Position numbers and translations under genes: made by a program. A stretch of DNA of 64,000 nucleotides, from positions 4,712,001-4,776,000 of the forward strand of contig NC_017955.1 in assembly GCF_000306785.1 (NCBI RefSeq), written 5' to 3'. Positions within the stretch are counted from its first letter, which is position 1; each line of letters opens with the position of its first letter. Origin of the DNA: Modestobacter italicus. GTDB taxonomy: Bacteria; Actinomycetota; Actinomycetes; Mycobacteriales; Geodermatophilaceae. A model generated the notes under the pieces. It was not told the DNA's origin. It did not search any database and saw only the letters and a list, made by a program, of their open reading frames with translations. Below are positions 9,362-18,052 of the stretch, one piece after another.

Positions 9362-9706
9362 GGAATGGGCCTCCGATCAGCGAGTGGCAGCCGCCGAGGC
9401 GGCGTCTTCCACCTCGTACATCGACCAGCGGGGCCTCGACCTTGAGCCGTGCTACGCATCCGCCTGCCGTCGGCAGCTGGTCACCGATCCGCCAGACCGT
9501 CCAGCCGCGGCGCCCCGGCGAGGGGTACGGCGGACACCGGCGGGACCGGTGGTACCCGTGGTGCCGGAGGGGCGAGACACGGCGCCGACGCCCCCGGGCA
9601 GCGGGCCGGACGACCACGACCCCGGTCGTACAGTGACCAGGACACGCCGCCTGACGACGGGCCACCGGGCACCTCACCGACGTCGGCAGCCCGACGTGAG
9701 GACGAC
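9362..9706. other. Divergent intergenic region between amidase and LCP genes
   Basis: This 345-base stretch has no gene I can support. It carries the amidase ribosome site (GGAGG, minus strand, near 9371-9375) at one end and the LCP ribosome site (GTGAGGACGAC, 9695-9706) at the other. The middle is GC-rich and I found no confident promoter hexamer pair. Open frames that cross it do not have a coding-like composition. Confidence 0.6.
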
Positions 9707-11251
9707 ATGAGCACTGACGACCGCGACGCGCCGGGGGACTCCCGCCCGTTGCCCCCGCGCCTCGATCCGCGGGCCGGTCGCCCGGCCCGCGGCCGCGCGG
9801 GGTCCACCGCCGTTACCGCTCCCGCGACGTCCGCCGCCGGTGGCCGCCGGCTGGTCTGGACCGGCCGGGCGGTGGCGATGCTGCTCTCGCTGGCCGTGCT
9901 GGTCACCAGCGGCTGGGGCTGGTACCTGGGGCGGGTCGCCGACGCGACCGTCAACCGCACCGACGCGATCCCGACGTCCGGCAACGACGAGACGGTCGAC
10001 ACCGGCGAGGCGATGAACCTGCTGCTGGTCGGCAACGACAGCCGGTCGGCGCTGACCGAGGAGCAGCTGACCGAGCTCAACGCCGGCACCGACTCGGGCA
10101 CCAACACCGACACGATGATCCTGGTGCACGTGCCCGCGGACGGCTCGAAGGCGTCCTTCGTCTCCTTCCCCCGCGACTCCTACGTGGAGATCCCCGGCTA
10201 CGGCTGGGACAAGCTCAACGCCGCCTACGCCTACGGCCGGCAGAACGCCCCCGACAGCGCCTCCGAGGAGGCGAAGTCGGCGCAGGGCGCCCAGCTGCTC
10301 GTGAAGACGATCAGCCAGCTCACCGGGCTGCGCATCGACCACTACGCGGAGGTCGACCTGCTCGGCTTCTTCGAGCTGAGCAGCGTCGTCGGTGGCGTCG
10401 ACGTGAACCTCTGCAACGCGGTCGACGACTCCTTCTACTCGGGCGCGGTGTTCCCGGCCGGGGTCCAGACGATCAGCGGCGCCGACGCGCTGAAGTTCGT
10501 CCGGCAGCGGCACGGGCTCCCCCGCGGCGACTTCGACCGGATCATCCGCCAGCAGGTCTTCATCGCCGGCGTGCTCCGCAAGATGCTGTCCGACGACGTC
10601 CTGCTCGACCTCGGCACGCAGCGTCAGCTGGTCTCGGCCGCCTCCAAGTCGCTGACGGTCGACCAGAACCTCAACCTGCTGCAGCTGGCCCAGCAGATGC
10701 AGTCGGTGACCGCCGGCAGCATCGACTTCCAGACCGTGCCCTACGTCGGCGACGACACCGACGACGCCGGCCGCTACATCCTGCGGCTCGAGGACGAGGA
10801 CGCGCTGCGCACCTTCTTCGCCGACCTCTCCGCCGAGCCGCAGCAGACCGCCGCCCCGACCACCGAGGCGCCGGCCACCGTGGCCCCCGCCGACGTGCAG
10901 GTCGCGGTCTACAACGGCTCGGGCACCAGCGGCCTGGCCGGCGAGGCGGCGACCCAGCTGGAGAGCGCCGGGTACACCGTCTCCGAGACCGGCAACGCCG
11001 ACTCGATGGACTACACGGCCACCGAGATCCGGTACGCCGCCGGTGACGAGGCGCTGGCCACCACGCTGGCCGGGGCCGTCCCGGGCGCCACCACGACGCA
11101 GGTCGACGACGCCACCAGCGGCACCGTCCAGCTCGTGCTGGGCTCGGACTTCAACGGGGTCGGCCAGGCGGTGACCGCCCCGGCGGCGCCCGCCACCACC
11201 ACCGAGGGCGAGGACCAGCGCACCGCCGCGGACACCAGCTGCATCAACTGA
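9707..11251 (+). CDS. LytR-CpsA-Psr (LCP) family wall-polymer ligase with LytR_C domain
   Basis: LCP proteins transfer lipid-linked glycopolymers such as arabinogalactan to peptidoglycan outside the membrane. The 514-residue protein has a cytosolic N-terminus, one membrane segment (residues about 52-72), an LCP domain (about 100-290) and a C-terminal LytR_C domain (about 400-485, VQVAVYNGSGTSGLAG). LCP marks include NLLLVGNDSR, VSFPRDSYVEIPGYG and FVRQRHGLPRGDFDRIIRQQ, with the Asp and Arg residues that bind metal and pyrophosphate. I choose ATG 9707 because GAGGA lies just upstream and because the longer frame starts in a low-complexity shadow. Its likely substrate here is the arabinogalactan made by the surrounding genes (inference). 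Confidence 0.9.
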   Translation: MSTDDRDAPGDSRPLPPRLDPRAGRPARGRAGSTAVTAPATSAAGGRRLVWTGRAVAMLLSLAVLVTSGWGWYLGRVADATVNRTDAIPTSGNDETVDTGEAMNLLLVGNDSRSALTEEQLTELNAGTDSGTNTDTMILVHVPADGSKASFVSFPRDSYVEIPGYGWDKLNAAYAYGRQNAPDSASEEAKSAQGAQLLVKTISQLTGLRIDHYAEVDLLGFFELSSVVGGVDVNLCNAVDDSFYSGAVFPAGVQTISGADALKFVRQRHGLPRGDFDRIIRQQVFIAGVLRKMLSDDVLLDLGTQRQLVSAASKSLTVDQNLNLLQLAQQMQSVTAGSIDFQTVPYVGDDTDDAGRYILRLEDEDALRTFFADLSAEPQQTAAPTTEAPATVAPADVQVAVYNGSGTSGLAGEAATQLESAGYTVSETGNADSMDYTATEIRYAAGDEALATTLAGAVPGATTTQVDDATSGTVQLVLGSDFNGVGQAVTAPAAPATTTEGEDQRTAADTSCIN

Positions 11252-11327
11252 CCCGAGCCGCCGTCCTGACCGGACGCCCGCCCGCCGCCCCCGGCCCGGC
11301 GGGCGGGAGACCGACCGAGGAGGCCCC

Positions 11328-12980
11328 GTGCTGACCGACCTGACCGTCGACGAGACGGGCGTGGGGTTCACCGCAGCCGCGGAGGACCGCCCGCGCACCG
11401 TGGACGTGCGGCTGGACGGCCGGCGGATCTGGTCCTTCCGGGTCGCCGACGCCGTCGCCGGCCCCGAGGACCGGTACCGGATGCCGTGGCCGGCCGTGGT
11501 GCTGCCCTACCTCGACGGGGAGTCGACCGTCGGGCTGCACCCGGTCGACGGCCAGGGCAGCCCGCAGGTGACCACGGCCCGCTTCGGCACCGCCGACCAC
11601 CCGGTCCGCTTCGAGGACGCGCACGGGCTCGGCCTGATGGTCAACAAGTGGGGGACGATCGGCCACGCGCTCGCCGACTACCCGGCCGGCATCGAGCAGC
11701 GGCTGCTCGACCGGGTCGACCGGGTGCGGGAGGTGATGGCCGCGGCCGTCGACGTCGACGTGTACGTCACCGGCGGCACCCTGCTGGGCCCCTACCGGGA
11801 CGGGCGGGTCATGCCCAACGACGACGACGCCGACCTGGCCTACCTGAGCGGTCACCGGCACCCGGTCGAGGTCGCCCTCGAGGGCTTCGCCCTCGGCCGC
11901 GCGGTCACCGCGGCCGGCATCACCGCGCTCCGGCTGTCGGCCGGGCACCTGCAGCTGCACTTCGAGCACGAGGGCCGGCCCGACGGCTACGTCGACATCT
12001 TCACCGGCTGGATCGACGACGCCGGCTGGTGGTACCAGCTGTTCCCGATCCGCGCGCAGGTGCGCCGCGAGCAGCTCGTGCCGCCGGCGACGCTGGACGT
12101 CGAGGGCCACCCCGAGCCGATGTGCCGCGAGCCGGAGGTGATGCTGGAGGAGCTGTACGGCCCCGGCTGGCGCTCCCCCGACCCGGCGTTCTCCTTCGAC
12201 GTGCCGCGGACGACCTCCGACCGGTTCTACGGCTGGATGTCCGACCAGCACATGGACCGGGAGCCGTGGGAGGACCACTACCGCTACGACGTCCGCGGTG
12301 GCCGCGTCGAGCTGGGCACCGAGCCCAGCGGGTACGCGCAGCAGCTGGCCGGGCGGCTGGCCCCCGGCTCGTCGGTGGTCGAGCTCGGCGCCGGCCGCGG
12401 GCACGACGCGCTCTGGCTGGCGCGGCAGGGCCACCGGGTCCAGGCCCTGGACTACGTCCGCTGGCCGGTGCTCCGGGCGGCGGAGGCCGCGGCGCAGCAG
12501 GGGCTCGACGCCACCTTCCGCACGGTCAACCTCTACGACCCGCGACGGGTCCTCGCCCTCGGCGCCGAGCTGGCCGCCCGCGGGGAGCCGACCGTGGTCT
12601 ACGCCCGCGACCTGCTCGCCACCCTGTGGGACGTCGGCCGGCCGAACCTGCACCGGCTGCTGTCGATGCTGCTGCGCAGCGGCGGCGAGGCCCACCTCGA
12701 CGTCCCCCGGTCCAGCCTGCGCCCCGACCCGTCCCGCGGCGGCCTGCTGCACCGCGCGCTCGACCTCGACGTGCTCGCGGCGGAGATGGCCCCGTACGGG
12801 CTCGTGGTGCGCGGCACCACCGACGTGGTCGAGGACGTCGAGTGGCCCGGCGGGCCGCAGCAGCTCGCGACGGACGGCACGACACCGGACAGCACGGCGC
12901 CGGACAGCACCGCAGCCGACGGCACGAGCTCCCGGCTGGAGAAGACGAGGATGGTGGTGGCATGGCAGCGACGTCGCTGA
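11328..12980 (+). CDS. LicD-like transferase fused to a class I SAM methyltransferase
   Basis: The 550-residue protein joins two catalytic folds. Residues about 100-290 look like the LicD/fukutin nucleotidyltransferase-like family: VTGGTLLGPYRDG (147-159), NDDDADLAYL (164-173) with the acidic metal residues, GYVDIFTGW and a late YGPGW. LicD relatives move phosphocholine or sugar-phosphate groups onto glycans. Residues about 330-480 form a class I methyltransferase, with motif I VVELGAGRGHD (350-360) and an acidic end to strand 2 at VQALDY. The first about 95 residues form an unidentified beta-rich domain. There is no signal peptide or membrane segment. GTG 11328 has GAGGAGG upstream. It follows the LCP gene by 76 bases and overlaps the next gene by 19. 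A role in decorating a wall glycan before export is my inference. Confidence 0.72.
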   Translation: MLTDLTVDETGVGFTAAAEDRPRTVDVRLDGRRIWSFRVADAVAGPEDRYRMPWPAVVLPYLDGESTVGLHPVDGQGSPQVTTARFGTADHPVRFEDAHGLGLMVNKWGTIGHALADYPAGIEQRLLDRVDRVREVMAAAVDVDVYVTGGTLLGPYRDGRVMPNDDDADLAYLSGHRHPVEVALEGFALGRAVTAAGITALRLSAGHLQLHFEHEGRPDGYVDIFTGWIDDAGWWYQLFPIRAQVRREQLVPPATLDVEGHPEPMCREPEVMLEELYGPGWRSPDPAFSFDVPRTTSDRFYGWMSDQHMDREPWEDHYRYDVRGGRVELGTEPSGYAQQLAGRLAPGSSVVELGAGRGHDALWLARQGHRVQALDYVRWPVLRAAEAAAQQGLDATFRTVNLYDPRRVLALGAELAARGEPTVVYARDLLATLWDVGRPNLHRLLSMLLRSGGEAHLDVPRSSLRPDPSRGGLLHRALDLDVLAAEMAPYGLVVRGTTDVVEDVEWPGGPQQLATDGTTPDSTAPDSTAADGTSSRLEKTRMVVAWQRRR

Positions 12981-13405
12981 GGCAGGCGCTCGGGGGCCCG
13001 GTGCGGCAGGTCCGCGGGCGGCTGCGGCTGGGGAACCGGCTGCGGGAGCGCGTCGCCCCGGAGCTGGACGAGCTGGTCCGCAGCAACGCCGAGCTCCGGG
13101 CCGACCGGAACCGGCTGTTCACCGAGCTGGGGCAGGCCTTCGAGTCGGTCACCGCGGCCCACCAGGGCATCGCGGACCTGCAGGCCGAGCAGCGGACGCT
13201 GCGCGAGCGGCTGGACATGACGCTCCGGCTCGCCGAGTCCGCTCCCCCGCGGCTGGACGTGCTGGAGGACGGGCTGCACGAGGCGCGGCGGCTGAACCTG
13301 CGCGTCGCCGAGCTGGCCGACGTCGTCGCCGAGGTCGTGCTCCCGCTGCACGACCGGGACATCGACCCCGCCGCGATCGCCCGGCTGCGCGCCGACACGC
13401 TCTGA
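12962..13405 (+). CDS. Small coiled-coil protein coupled to the LicD-methyltransferase gene
   Basis: The 147-residue protein is charged, rich in Leu, Arg and Glu, with heptad-like runs from about residue 30 to 110 (for example LVRSNAELRADRNRLFTELG), predicting a long alpha-helical coiled coil. It has no signal peptide or membrane segment and I do not recognise a family. ATG 12962 lies inside the end of the upstream gene (19-base overlap), with AGGATGG nearby as ribosome site, so it is probably translated with it. A perfect hairpin follows directly. It could be a partner or scaffold for the fusion enzyme (inference). Confidence 0.65.
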   Translation: MAATSLRQALGGPVRQVRGRLRLGNRLRERVAPELDELVRSNAELRADRNRLFTELGQAFESVTAAHQGIADLQAEQRTLRERLDMTLRLAESAPPRLDVLEDGLHEARRLNLRVAELADVVAEVVLPLHDRDIDPAAIARLRADTL

Positions 13406-13411
13406 GACGCG

Positions 13412-13446
13412 GGAGAGGGGGTCGCCGGACCGGCGACCCCCTCTCT
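13412..13446. terminator. Bidirectional hairpin terminator
   Basis: Arms GAGAGGGGGTCGCCGG-type (13413-13428) and its complement (13430-13445) form a 16-pair hairpin around A13429, between convergent genes: the coiled-coil gene ends at 13405 and dprE2 at 13460. No T-run. Confidence 0.85.
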
Positions 13447-13459
13447 CAGCGCGCGCCGC

Positions 13460-14215
13460 TCAGATCGGCAGCTTGCGGAACACCGCCCGCGGCGTGTGCC
13501 GCAGACCGCTCATCACCCAGCGCATGGCACCGGGCACCCAGACGGTGTGCCGGCCCTTGCGGACGCCGGTGACGATCGCCTCGGCGACCGCCTCGGGCGT
13601 CGTGGCCAGCGGGGCGTCGGCGATCCCCTCGGTCATCTTCGACTTGACGAAGCCGGGGCGGACGACGAGCACCGAGACGCCGGTGCCCACCAGGGAGTCC
13701 GCGAGGCCGGAGTAGAAGGCGTCCAGGCCGGCCTTGGTCGACCCGTACACGAAGTTCGACGCCCGCGGCCGCTCACCGGCGACCGAGGAGAGCGCCACGA
13801 TGACCCCGTGCCCCTGCCGGCGCATGAGGTTGGCCAGCTCCGTGCCGACCACCGTGGGCGCGACGTAGTTGACCTGGGCGAGCTGGGCCACGGCCGCGGG
13901 CTCGGTGCGCAGCTGGTCGGCGTCGCCGAGCAGCCCGAAGGCGACCACGGCGACGTCGACGTCACCGCCGGCGGCCGCGGCGGCGACCATCCGGGCCGGC
14001 GAGGAGGCGTCGTCGGCGTCGAAGTCGACGACCTCGACCGTGCCGCCGGCCGCCTTGAGCTCGTCGGCGACGACGCCGCGGCGCGGGGTGTCCCGGGCGG
14101 CCAGGACGATCCGCAGCGGCCGCTCGGCGAGGTACCGGCGGGCGGTGGCCACGGCGATGTCGGAGGTGCCGCCGACCAGCAGCAGCGAGCTGGGGGAACC
14201 GAGTGCGTCGATCAC
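13460..14215 (-). CDS. dprE2: Decaprenylphosphoryl-2-keto-ribose reductase DprE2
   Basis: DprE2 uses NADH to reduce the keto intermediate released by DprE1, giving decaprenyl-phosphoryl-arabinose, the arabinose donor for Emb enzymes. The 251-residue short-chain dehydrogenase has an N-terminal cofactor loop LLLVGGTSDIAVA, a catalytic Ser in VALSSVAGER, and the YGSTKAG (YxxxK) pair, then PGFVKSKM. The start GTG 14215 overlaps the dprE1 stop as GTGA, giving 251 residues, close to the 254 of the M. tuberculosis enzyme. It is the last gene of the operon PAP2-ubiA-dprE1-dprE2. Confidence 0.92.
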   Translation of the reverse strand: MIDALGSPSSLLLVGGTSDIAVATARRYLAERPLRIVLAARDTPRRGVVADELKAAGGTVEVVDFDADDASSPARMVAAAAAGGDVDVAVVAFGLLGDADQLRTEPAAVAQLAQVNYVAPTVVGTELANLMRRQGHGVIVALSSVAGERPRASNFVYGSTKAGLDAFYSGLADSLVGTGVSVLVVRPGFVKSKMTEGIADAPLATTPEAVAEAIVTGVRKGRHTVWVPGAMRWVMSGLRHTPRAVFRKLPI

Positions 14216-15597
14216 AGTGCGAGCCTCCTGGCCAGGTCGGAGGTGAAGACACCGTCGGGGTCCACCCGCTTGCGGACGGCCCGGAAGTCGTCGAGCCGGT
14301 CGTACATCTTCTCGAAGGTCTCCGGGCGCACCCGGGAGTCCTTGGCCAGGTAGGTCCGGCCGGCGGCGGCGATGACCACCTCGTCGAGGGAGTCCAGCAG
14401 GCCGCCCAGGCCCTTCATCACCGGGATGTCCAGCGCCAGCGTCCAGCCCGGCGAGGGGTAGGACAGCATGCCGGGGTTGCCCGGGCCGAACCGCTTGAGC
14501 ACGGCCAGGAAGGACGCCGTCCCGAAGGAGCTGAGCCGGTCCAGCACCTCGCGCATGGCCTCCTCCTGCCCGAAGGGCACGGTGACCTGGTACTGCACGA
14601 AGCCGCGCGGGCCGTAGATCCGGTTCCAGCCACCGACGGCGTCCAGCGGGTGGAAGAAGGTCGGGATGCTCTGCAGCTGGTCCCGCTTGAGCTTGGGCGC
14701 CTTGCGGTACCAGACCTCGTTGAACGCCGCGACCGTGGCCAGGTTGAGCAGGCCGGGCGGGAAGACGTCGGGCACCGAGGCCTTCACCGAGCCGTGGTAC
14801 TTCAGCGGGTCGGTCCGGCGCTTGGCCGGCAGCTCGTCGAGCTTGGCGAACCGGCCGCGGGTGACCACCGAGCGGCCCATCCGCTTGCCCTTGGCGAGGG
14901 TGTCGATCCAGGCCACCGAGTACTCGTAGAGGTGGTCGGTCTCGGCCAGCAGCGTCATCAGCGCGTCGAGGTTCTCGGTGCGGTCGGTGTCGACCAGGCA
15001 GCGGGAGGACTCGATCGCCTTCATCTGCACCTGCGCCCGCAGGATGACCCCGGTCAGGCCCATGCCGCCGACGGTGGCCCAGAACAGGTCGGCGTCGGAC
15101 TCCGGGCTGATCCGGCGGACCTGGCCGTCGGCGGTGAGCAGGTCGATCCACCGGACGTGCTGGCCGAAGCTGCCGGCCACGTGGTGGTTCTTGCCGTGGA
15201 TGTCGGCGGCGATGGCCCCGCCGACGGTCACCAGCCGGGTGCCCGGCGTCACCGGGACGAAGAAGCCCTGCGGGACGAACTGGTTCATCAGCTCGTCCAG
15301 CGAGATCCCGGCCTCGACGTCGACGAGCCCGGTGGCCAGGTCGGCGTGCAGCACCCGGGCGGCGCCGGTCATGTCCAGCACGGTGCCGCCGGCGTTCTGC
15401 GCGGCGTCGCCGTAGCTGCGGGCCAGGCCGCGGGCCACGACACCGCGGCCGGAGGCGGCCAGCACGGCGGCACGGACGTCGTCGTCGTCGTGGACCGGCG
15501 TGAGCGCGGCGATGGTCGGGGCGGTGCGGCCCCAGCCGACGAGCGGGACGCGGGCGGGTTCGGTCGTGGGTGTGGAGAGGAGCGCGGTGTCAGCCAC
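14212..15597 (-). CDS. dprE1: Decaprenylphosphoryl-ribose 2'-oxidase DprE1
   Basis: This FAD enzyme oxidises decaprenyl-phosphoryl-ribose at C2' in the periplasmic-side epimerisation pathway. The protein has 461 residues, the same length as the M. tuberculosis enzyme. The FAD-binding domain holds ARGLARSYGDAAQN and ADIHGKNHH (H134, the conserved flavin-contact His). The substrate domain ends with TYLAKDSR, containing the conserved active-site Lys. The residue aligned with Cys387 of M. tuberculosis, the covalent target of benzothiazinones, is Ala388 here (GWTLALDIP). DprE1 start ATG 15597 overlaps the end of ubiA by eight bases. Function is confident; drug response is a prediction. Confidence 0.95.
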   Translation of the reverse strand: MADTALLSTPTTEPARVPLVGWGRTAPTIAALTPVHDDDDVRAAVLAASGRGVVARGLARSYGDAAQNAGGTVLDMTGAARVLHADLATGLVDVEAGISLDELMNQFVPQGFFVPVTPGTRLVTVGGAIAADIHGKNHHVAGSFGQHVRWIDLLTADGQVRRISPESDADLFWATVGGMGLTGVILRAQVQMKAIESSRCLVDTDRTENLDALMTLLAETDHLYEYSVAWIDTLAKGKRMGRSVVTRGRFAKLDELPAKRRTDPLKYHGSVKASVPDVFPPGLLNLATVAAFNEVWYRKAPKLKRDQLQSIPTFFHPLDAVGGWNRIYGPRGFVQYQVTVPFGQEEAMREVLDRLSSFGTASFLAVLKRFGPGNPGMLSYPSPGWTLALDIPVMKGLGGLLDSLDEVVIAAAGRTYLAKDSRVRPETFEKMYDRLDDFRAVRKRVDPDGVFTSDLARRLAL

Positions 15598-16591
15598 TGA
15601 ATACCCCCAGGGCGACGGTCAGCGCCCAGAGGGCGCCGAGGATGAGCAGGACACGGTCGTGCATGACGATCTCTTCCGGGGCGCCGGCGGCGCCCTTGTC
15701 GACGTCCCGCGCGTACCGCAGGATCGCCAGGACGAAGGGGGCGATGGAGAAGGTGGCCCACGGGACACCGTCCTGCGCGTTGGCCATCTCGAAGGCCCAC
15801 AGGCTGTAGGCCGACAGCGCGACCGCCGCCGACAGGCTCCAGACGAAACGCAGGTAGCTCGCGGAGTACTCCCGCAGCGTCTTGCGGGTCGCGGCGGCGT
15901 CCCCGACGACGATCAGCTCCGAGTAGCGCTTGCCGGCCACCATGAACAGCGAGCCGAAGGCCGCCACGAGCAGGAACCACTGGGAGAGCACCAGCCCGGC
16001 GGCCACACCGCCGGCGATGCCGCGGAGCAGGAAGCCGGAGGCGACCACGGCCAGGTCGATGACCGGCTCGTTCTTCAGGAACGTGCAGTAGGCCAGCTGG
16101 ATGACCACGTAGCTGGCCAGCACCCAGGCCAGCGCCGGCCGGGTGAGCAGCACGCCGGCGGTGAGGGTGCCGGCGAAGAGCACGACGGCGAGCGCGATGG
16201 CCGCCGGGCGGGGCACGAGGCCGGCGGCGATCGGGCGGAACCGCTTGCGCGGGTGCCGGCGGTCCTCCTCGACGTCGATCGAGTCGTTGACCAGGTAGAC
16301 GCCGGAGGCGGCCAGGCAGAAGAGCACGAACGCGACGGCCGTGGGGCCCATGACGTCGGGGTTGAACACCTCGCCGGCGGCCAGCGGCGCCGCGAGCACG
16401 AGGACGTTCTTCACCCACTGGCGCGGCCGCAGGGCGCGGACGAAGCCCCAGGGGCGCGAGCCCCGGAAGCCCGGGGTGCGCGGCGGCGGGGCGACCTTGC
16501 CGGGCTCGCCCGTGCCTGCCACCGGGCTGAGCGACGGTGCCGTGCGCACGGTCCCGCTGGAGGTGGGGGCCGGTTGCGGCTGAGCGGTCAC
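15590..16591 (-). CDS. ubiA: Decaprenyl-phosphate phosphoribosyltransferase (UbiA family)
   Basis: This enzyme transfers 5-phosphoribose from PRPP to decaprenyl phosphate, the first committed step to decaprenyl-phosphoryl-arabinose (homologue of Rv3806c). The 333-residue protein has a Pro-rich N-terminal tail of about 45 residues, then about nine membrane segments. The first Asp-rich motif is [13 protein letters not shown] (102-114) and a second polar motif is [13 protein letters not shown]. It starts at GTG 16591, overlapping the PAP2 stop as GTGA. The N-terminal tail is longer than in mycobacteria, so a start at an internal codon is possible. Confidence 0.92.
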   Translation of the reverse strand: MTAQPQPAPTSSGTVRTAPSLSPVAGTGEPGKVAPPPRTPGFRGSRPWGFVRALRPRQWVKNVLVLAAPLAAGEVFNPDVMGPTAVAFVLFCLAASGVYLVNDSIDVEEDRRHPRKRFRPIAAGLVPRPAAIALAVVLFAGTLTAGVLLTRPALAWVLASYVVIQLAYCTFLKNEPVIDLAVVASGFLLRGIAGGVAAGLVLSQWFLLVAAFGSLFMVAGKRYSELIVVGDAAATRKTLREYSASYLRFVWSLSAAVALSAYSLWAFEMANAQDGVPWATFSIAPFVLAILRYARDVDKGAAGAPEEIVMHDRVLLILGALWALTVALGVFSG

Positions 16592-17130
16592 GATCGGGCC
16601 TTCCTGGAGGTGGGAGAGGTCATGCGGCGGCGGACGACGGTGGCCACGGTGGCGCCGAGCGCGGCGCCGGAGACGACGTCACTGGGGTAGTGCACACCCA
16701 GCAGCACCCGGGAGACCAGCATCGCGCCGGTGGCGGTGGCCATGACCGGTGCACCCAGCATGGGTGCGAAGCCGACGGCGGCCGCGGCGGTCGAGGTGCT
16801 GTGCGCGCTGGGGAAGGAGAGCCGGCTGGGCGTGGAGACCAGCGCCGGCACGTCCTCGAGGGCGGGGCGCACCCGCCGCACCACCCGCTTGACGACCACG
16901 CCGGCGGCGTGGGCGGCCACGACACCGACGGTGCCGGCGACCCACTCCTCGCGCCGGCGGCCGGAGAGCCAGCCGACGGCACCGAGGGCGATCCAGCCGA
17001 GGGCGTGCTCACCGAAGTGGGACATCCCCTGGGCGACCGGGACGGCGGGGGTCTCCCCGAGGGCGCGGCGTGTGGAACGGAGCACAGCGTGATCGAGGCG
17101 GATCAGGCCGGTACCGCGGGCAGCAGTCAT
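16588..17130 (-). CDS. PAP2-type decaprenylphosphoryl-5-phosphoribose phosphatase
   Basis: It probably removes the 5-phosphate from decaprenyl-phosphoryl-5-phosphoribose, giving the DprE1 substrate (homologue of Rv3807c). The 180-residue membrane protein has all three PAP2 signatures: [18 protein letters not shown] and [13 protein letters not shown], supplying the acid-phosphatase Lys, Arg and His residues. About five membrane segments are visible. It is the first gene of the four-gene operon; ATG 17130 follows a TANNNT hexamer by nine bases without a ribosome site, suggesting a nearly leaderless message. Confidence 0.88.
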   Translation of the reverse strand: MTAARGTGLIRLDHAVLRSTRRALGETPAVPVAQGMSHFGEHALGWIALGAVGWLSGRRREEWVAGTVGVVAAHAAGVVVKRVVRRVRPALEDVPALVSTPSRLSFPSAHSTSTAAAAVGFAPMLGAPVMATATGAMLVSRVLLGVHYPSDVVSGAALGATVATVVRRRMTSPTSRKARS

Positions 17131-17139
17131 CGGGGGCTG

Positions 17140-17145
17140 ACTCTA
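17140..17145 (-). promoter_or_regulatory. Candidate -10 element (TAGAGT) of PAP2-ubiA-dprE1-dprE2
   Basis: On the minus strand TAGAGT fits TANNNT and ends nine bases before ATG 17130, placing the transcript start within about two or three bases of the codon. No -35 is clear. Confidence 0.42.
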
Positions 17146-17212
17146 ATCGGGGTGGCAGCCCCGGCGCGGGAGCGTGGCGGACCGGTCCGGCTTCAGCTGT
17201 CACTCTGTCCCC

Positions 17213-18016
17213 GTGCCCCCCTCTTCCCCCAGGACACCCGCAGCCCTGCTCACCGAGGCCCTCCGCCGGGACGCCGCGGCGCCGCTGGTGACCTACTACG
17301 ACGACTCCTCCGGCGAACGGGTGGAGCTGTCGGCCACCACGCTGGCGAACTGGGTCGCCAAGACCGCCAACCTGCTGCAGGAGGAGTTCGACGTCGGGCC
17401 GGGCAGCGTGGTCGCGGTGGCGCTGCCGGTGCACTGGCAGACCGCCGCGGTGCTGCTGGGCACCTGGAGCTGCGGCGCCGCGGTGCTGGACACCGCCGGG
17501 GAGGACGACGACCGGTTCGCCGAGGCCGACGTCGTGCTGGCCGCCGCCGACCGGCTGCCGCCGCTGGAGGAGCAGGGCCTGCCCGAGCTGATGGGCCTGT
17601 CGCTGCACCCGATGGGCCTGGGCATGGCCGGCTACGTCGGCCCGGCCCGCGACTTCGCCCTGGAGGTGCGCGGGCACGGCGACGTCTTCAGCCCGTGGCA
17701 GCCGGTCGACCCCGGCCGCCCGGGGCTGGTCCTGGCCACCGGCGAGCTGACCCTGGGTGGGCTCGTCGAGGCGGCGGCCGAGCTGGCCGGCCGGCTGGGC
17801 ATCGTGGCCGGCGACCGGGTGCTCGTCGACGAGCGGACGGCGCTGGAGGCCGGGCCGGTGGCCTGGCTGCTCGCCCCGCTGGTCGCCGGCGCCTCGCTGG
17901 TGCTCTCCCGGGCCGCCGTCGCCTCCGGGCTGGCGCACCGCGCAGAGGTCGAGCGGGTCACCGCTACGCTCGGTCTCACGCTCGACGGGGTACGCGAGCT
18001 GGGCCGCCCCGCCTGA
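17213..18016 (+). CDS. TIGR03089 family protein (AMP-forming ligase-like fragment)
   Basis: The 267-residue protein resembles the TIGR03089 family, actinobacterial proteins related to the N-terminal part of acyl-CoA synthetases but lacking the full adenylation motifs. Visible are [20 protein letters not shown], a common entry segment of AMP-binding enzymes, and a later [18 protein letters not shown] region. The usual P-loop (STGTTG-type) and the C-terminal hinge are missing, so ligase activity is doubtful. The start GTG 17213 ([13 protein letters not shown]) is the best guess; an in-frame GTG 39 bases upstream at 17174 is possible. It diverges from PAP2 and precedes scoA by 36 bases. Confidence 0.75.
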   Translation: MPPSSPRTPAALLTEALRRDAAAPLVTYYDDSSGERVELSATTLANWVAKTANLLQEEFDVGPGSVVAVALPVHWQTAAVLLGTWSCGAAVLDTAGEDDDRFAEADVVLAAADRLPPLEEQGLPELMGLSLHPMGLGMAGYVGPARDFALEVRGHGDVFSPWQPVDPGRPGLVLATGELTLGGLVEAAAELAGRLGIVAGDRVLVDERTALEAGPVAWLLAPLVAGASLVLSRAAVASGLAHRAEVERVTATLGLTLDGVRELGRPA

Positions 18017-18052
18017 CCCACTCCGCCCAGCACCGATGGACGGTGGTCAGCA

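Noticed and set aside
9449..9706. In-frame extension of the LCP gene by 86 codons
   Set aside because: The extra part is Gly/Ala/Arg-rich and precedes a clear ribosome site and ATG at 9707.
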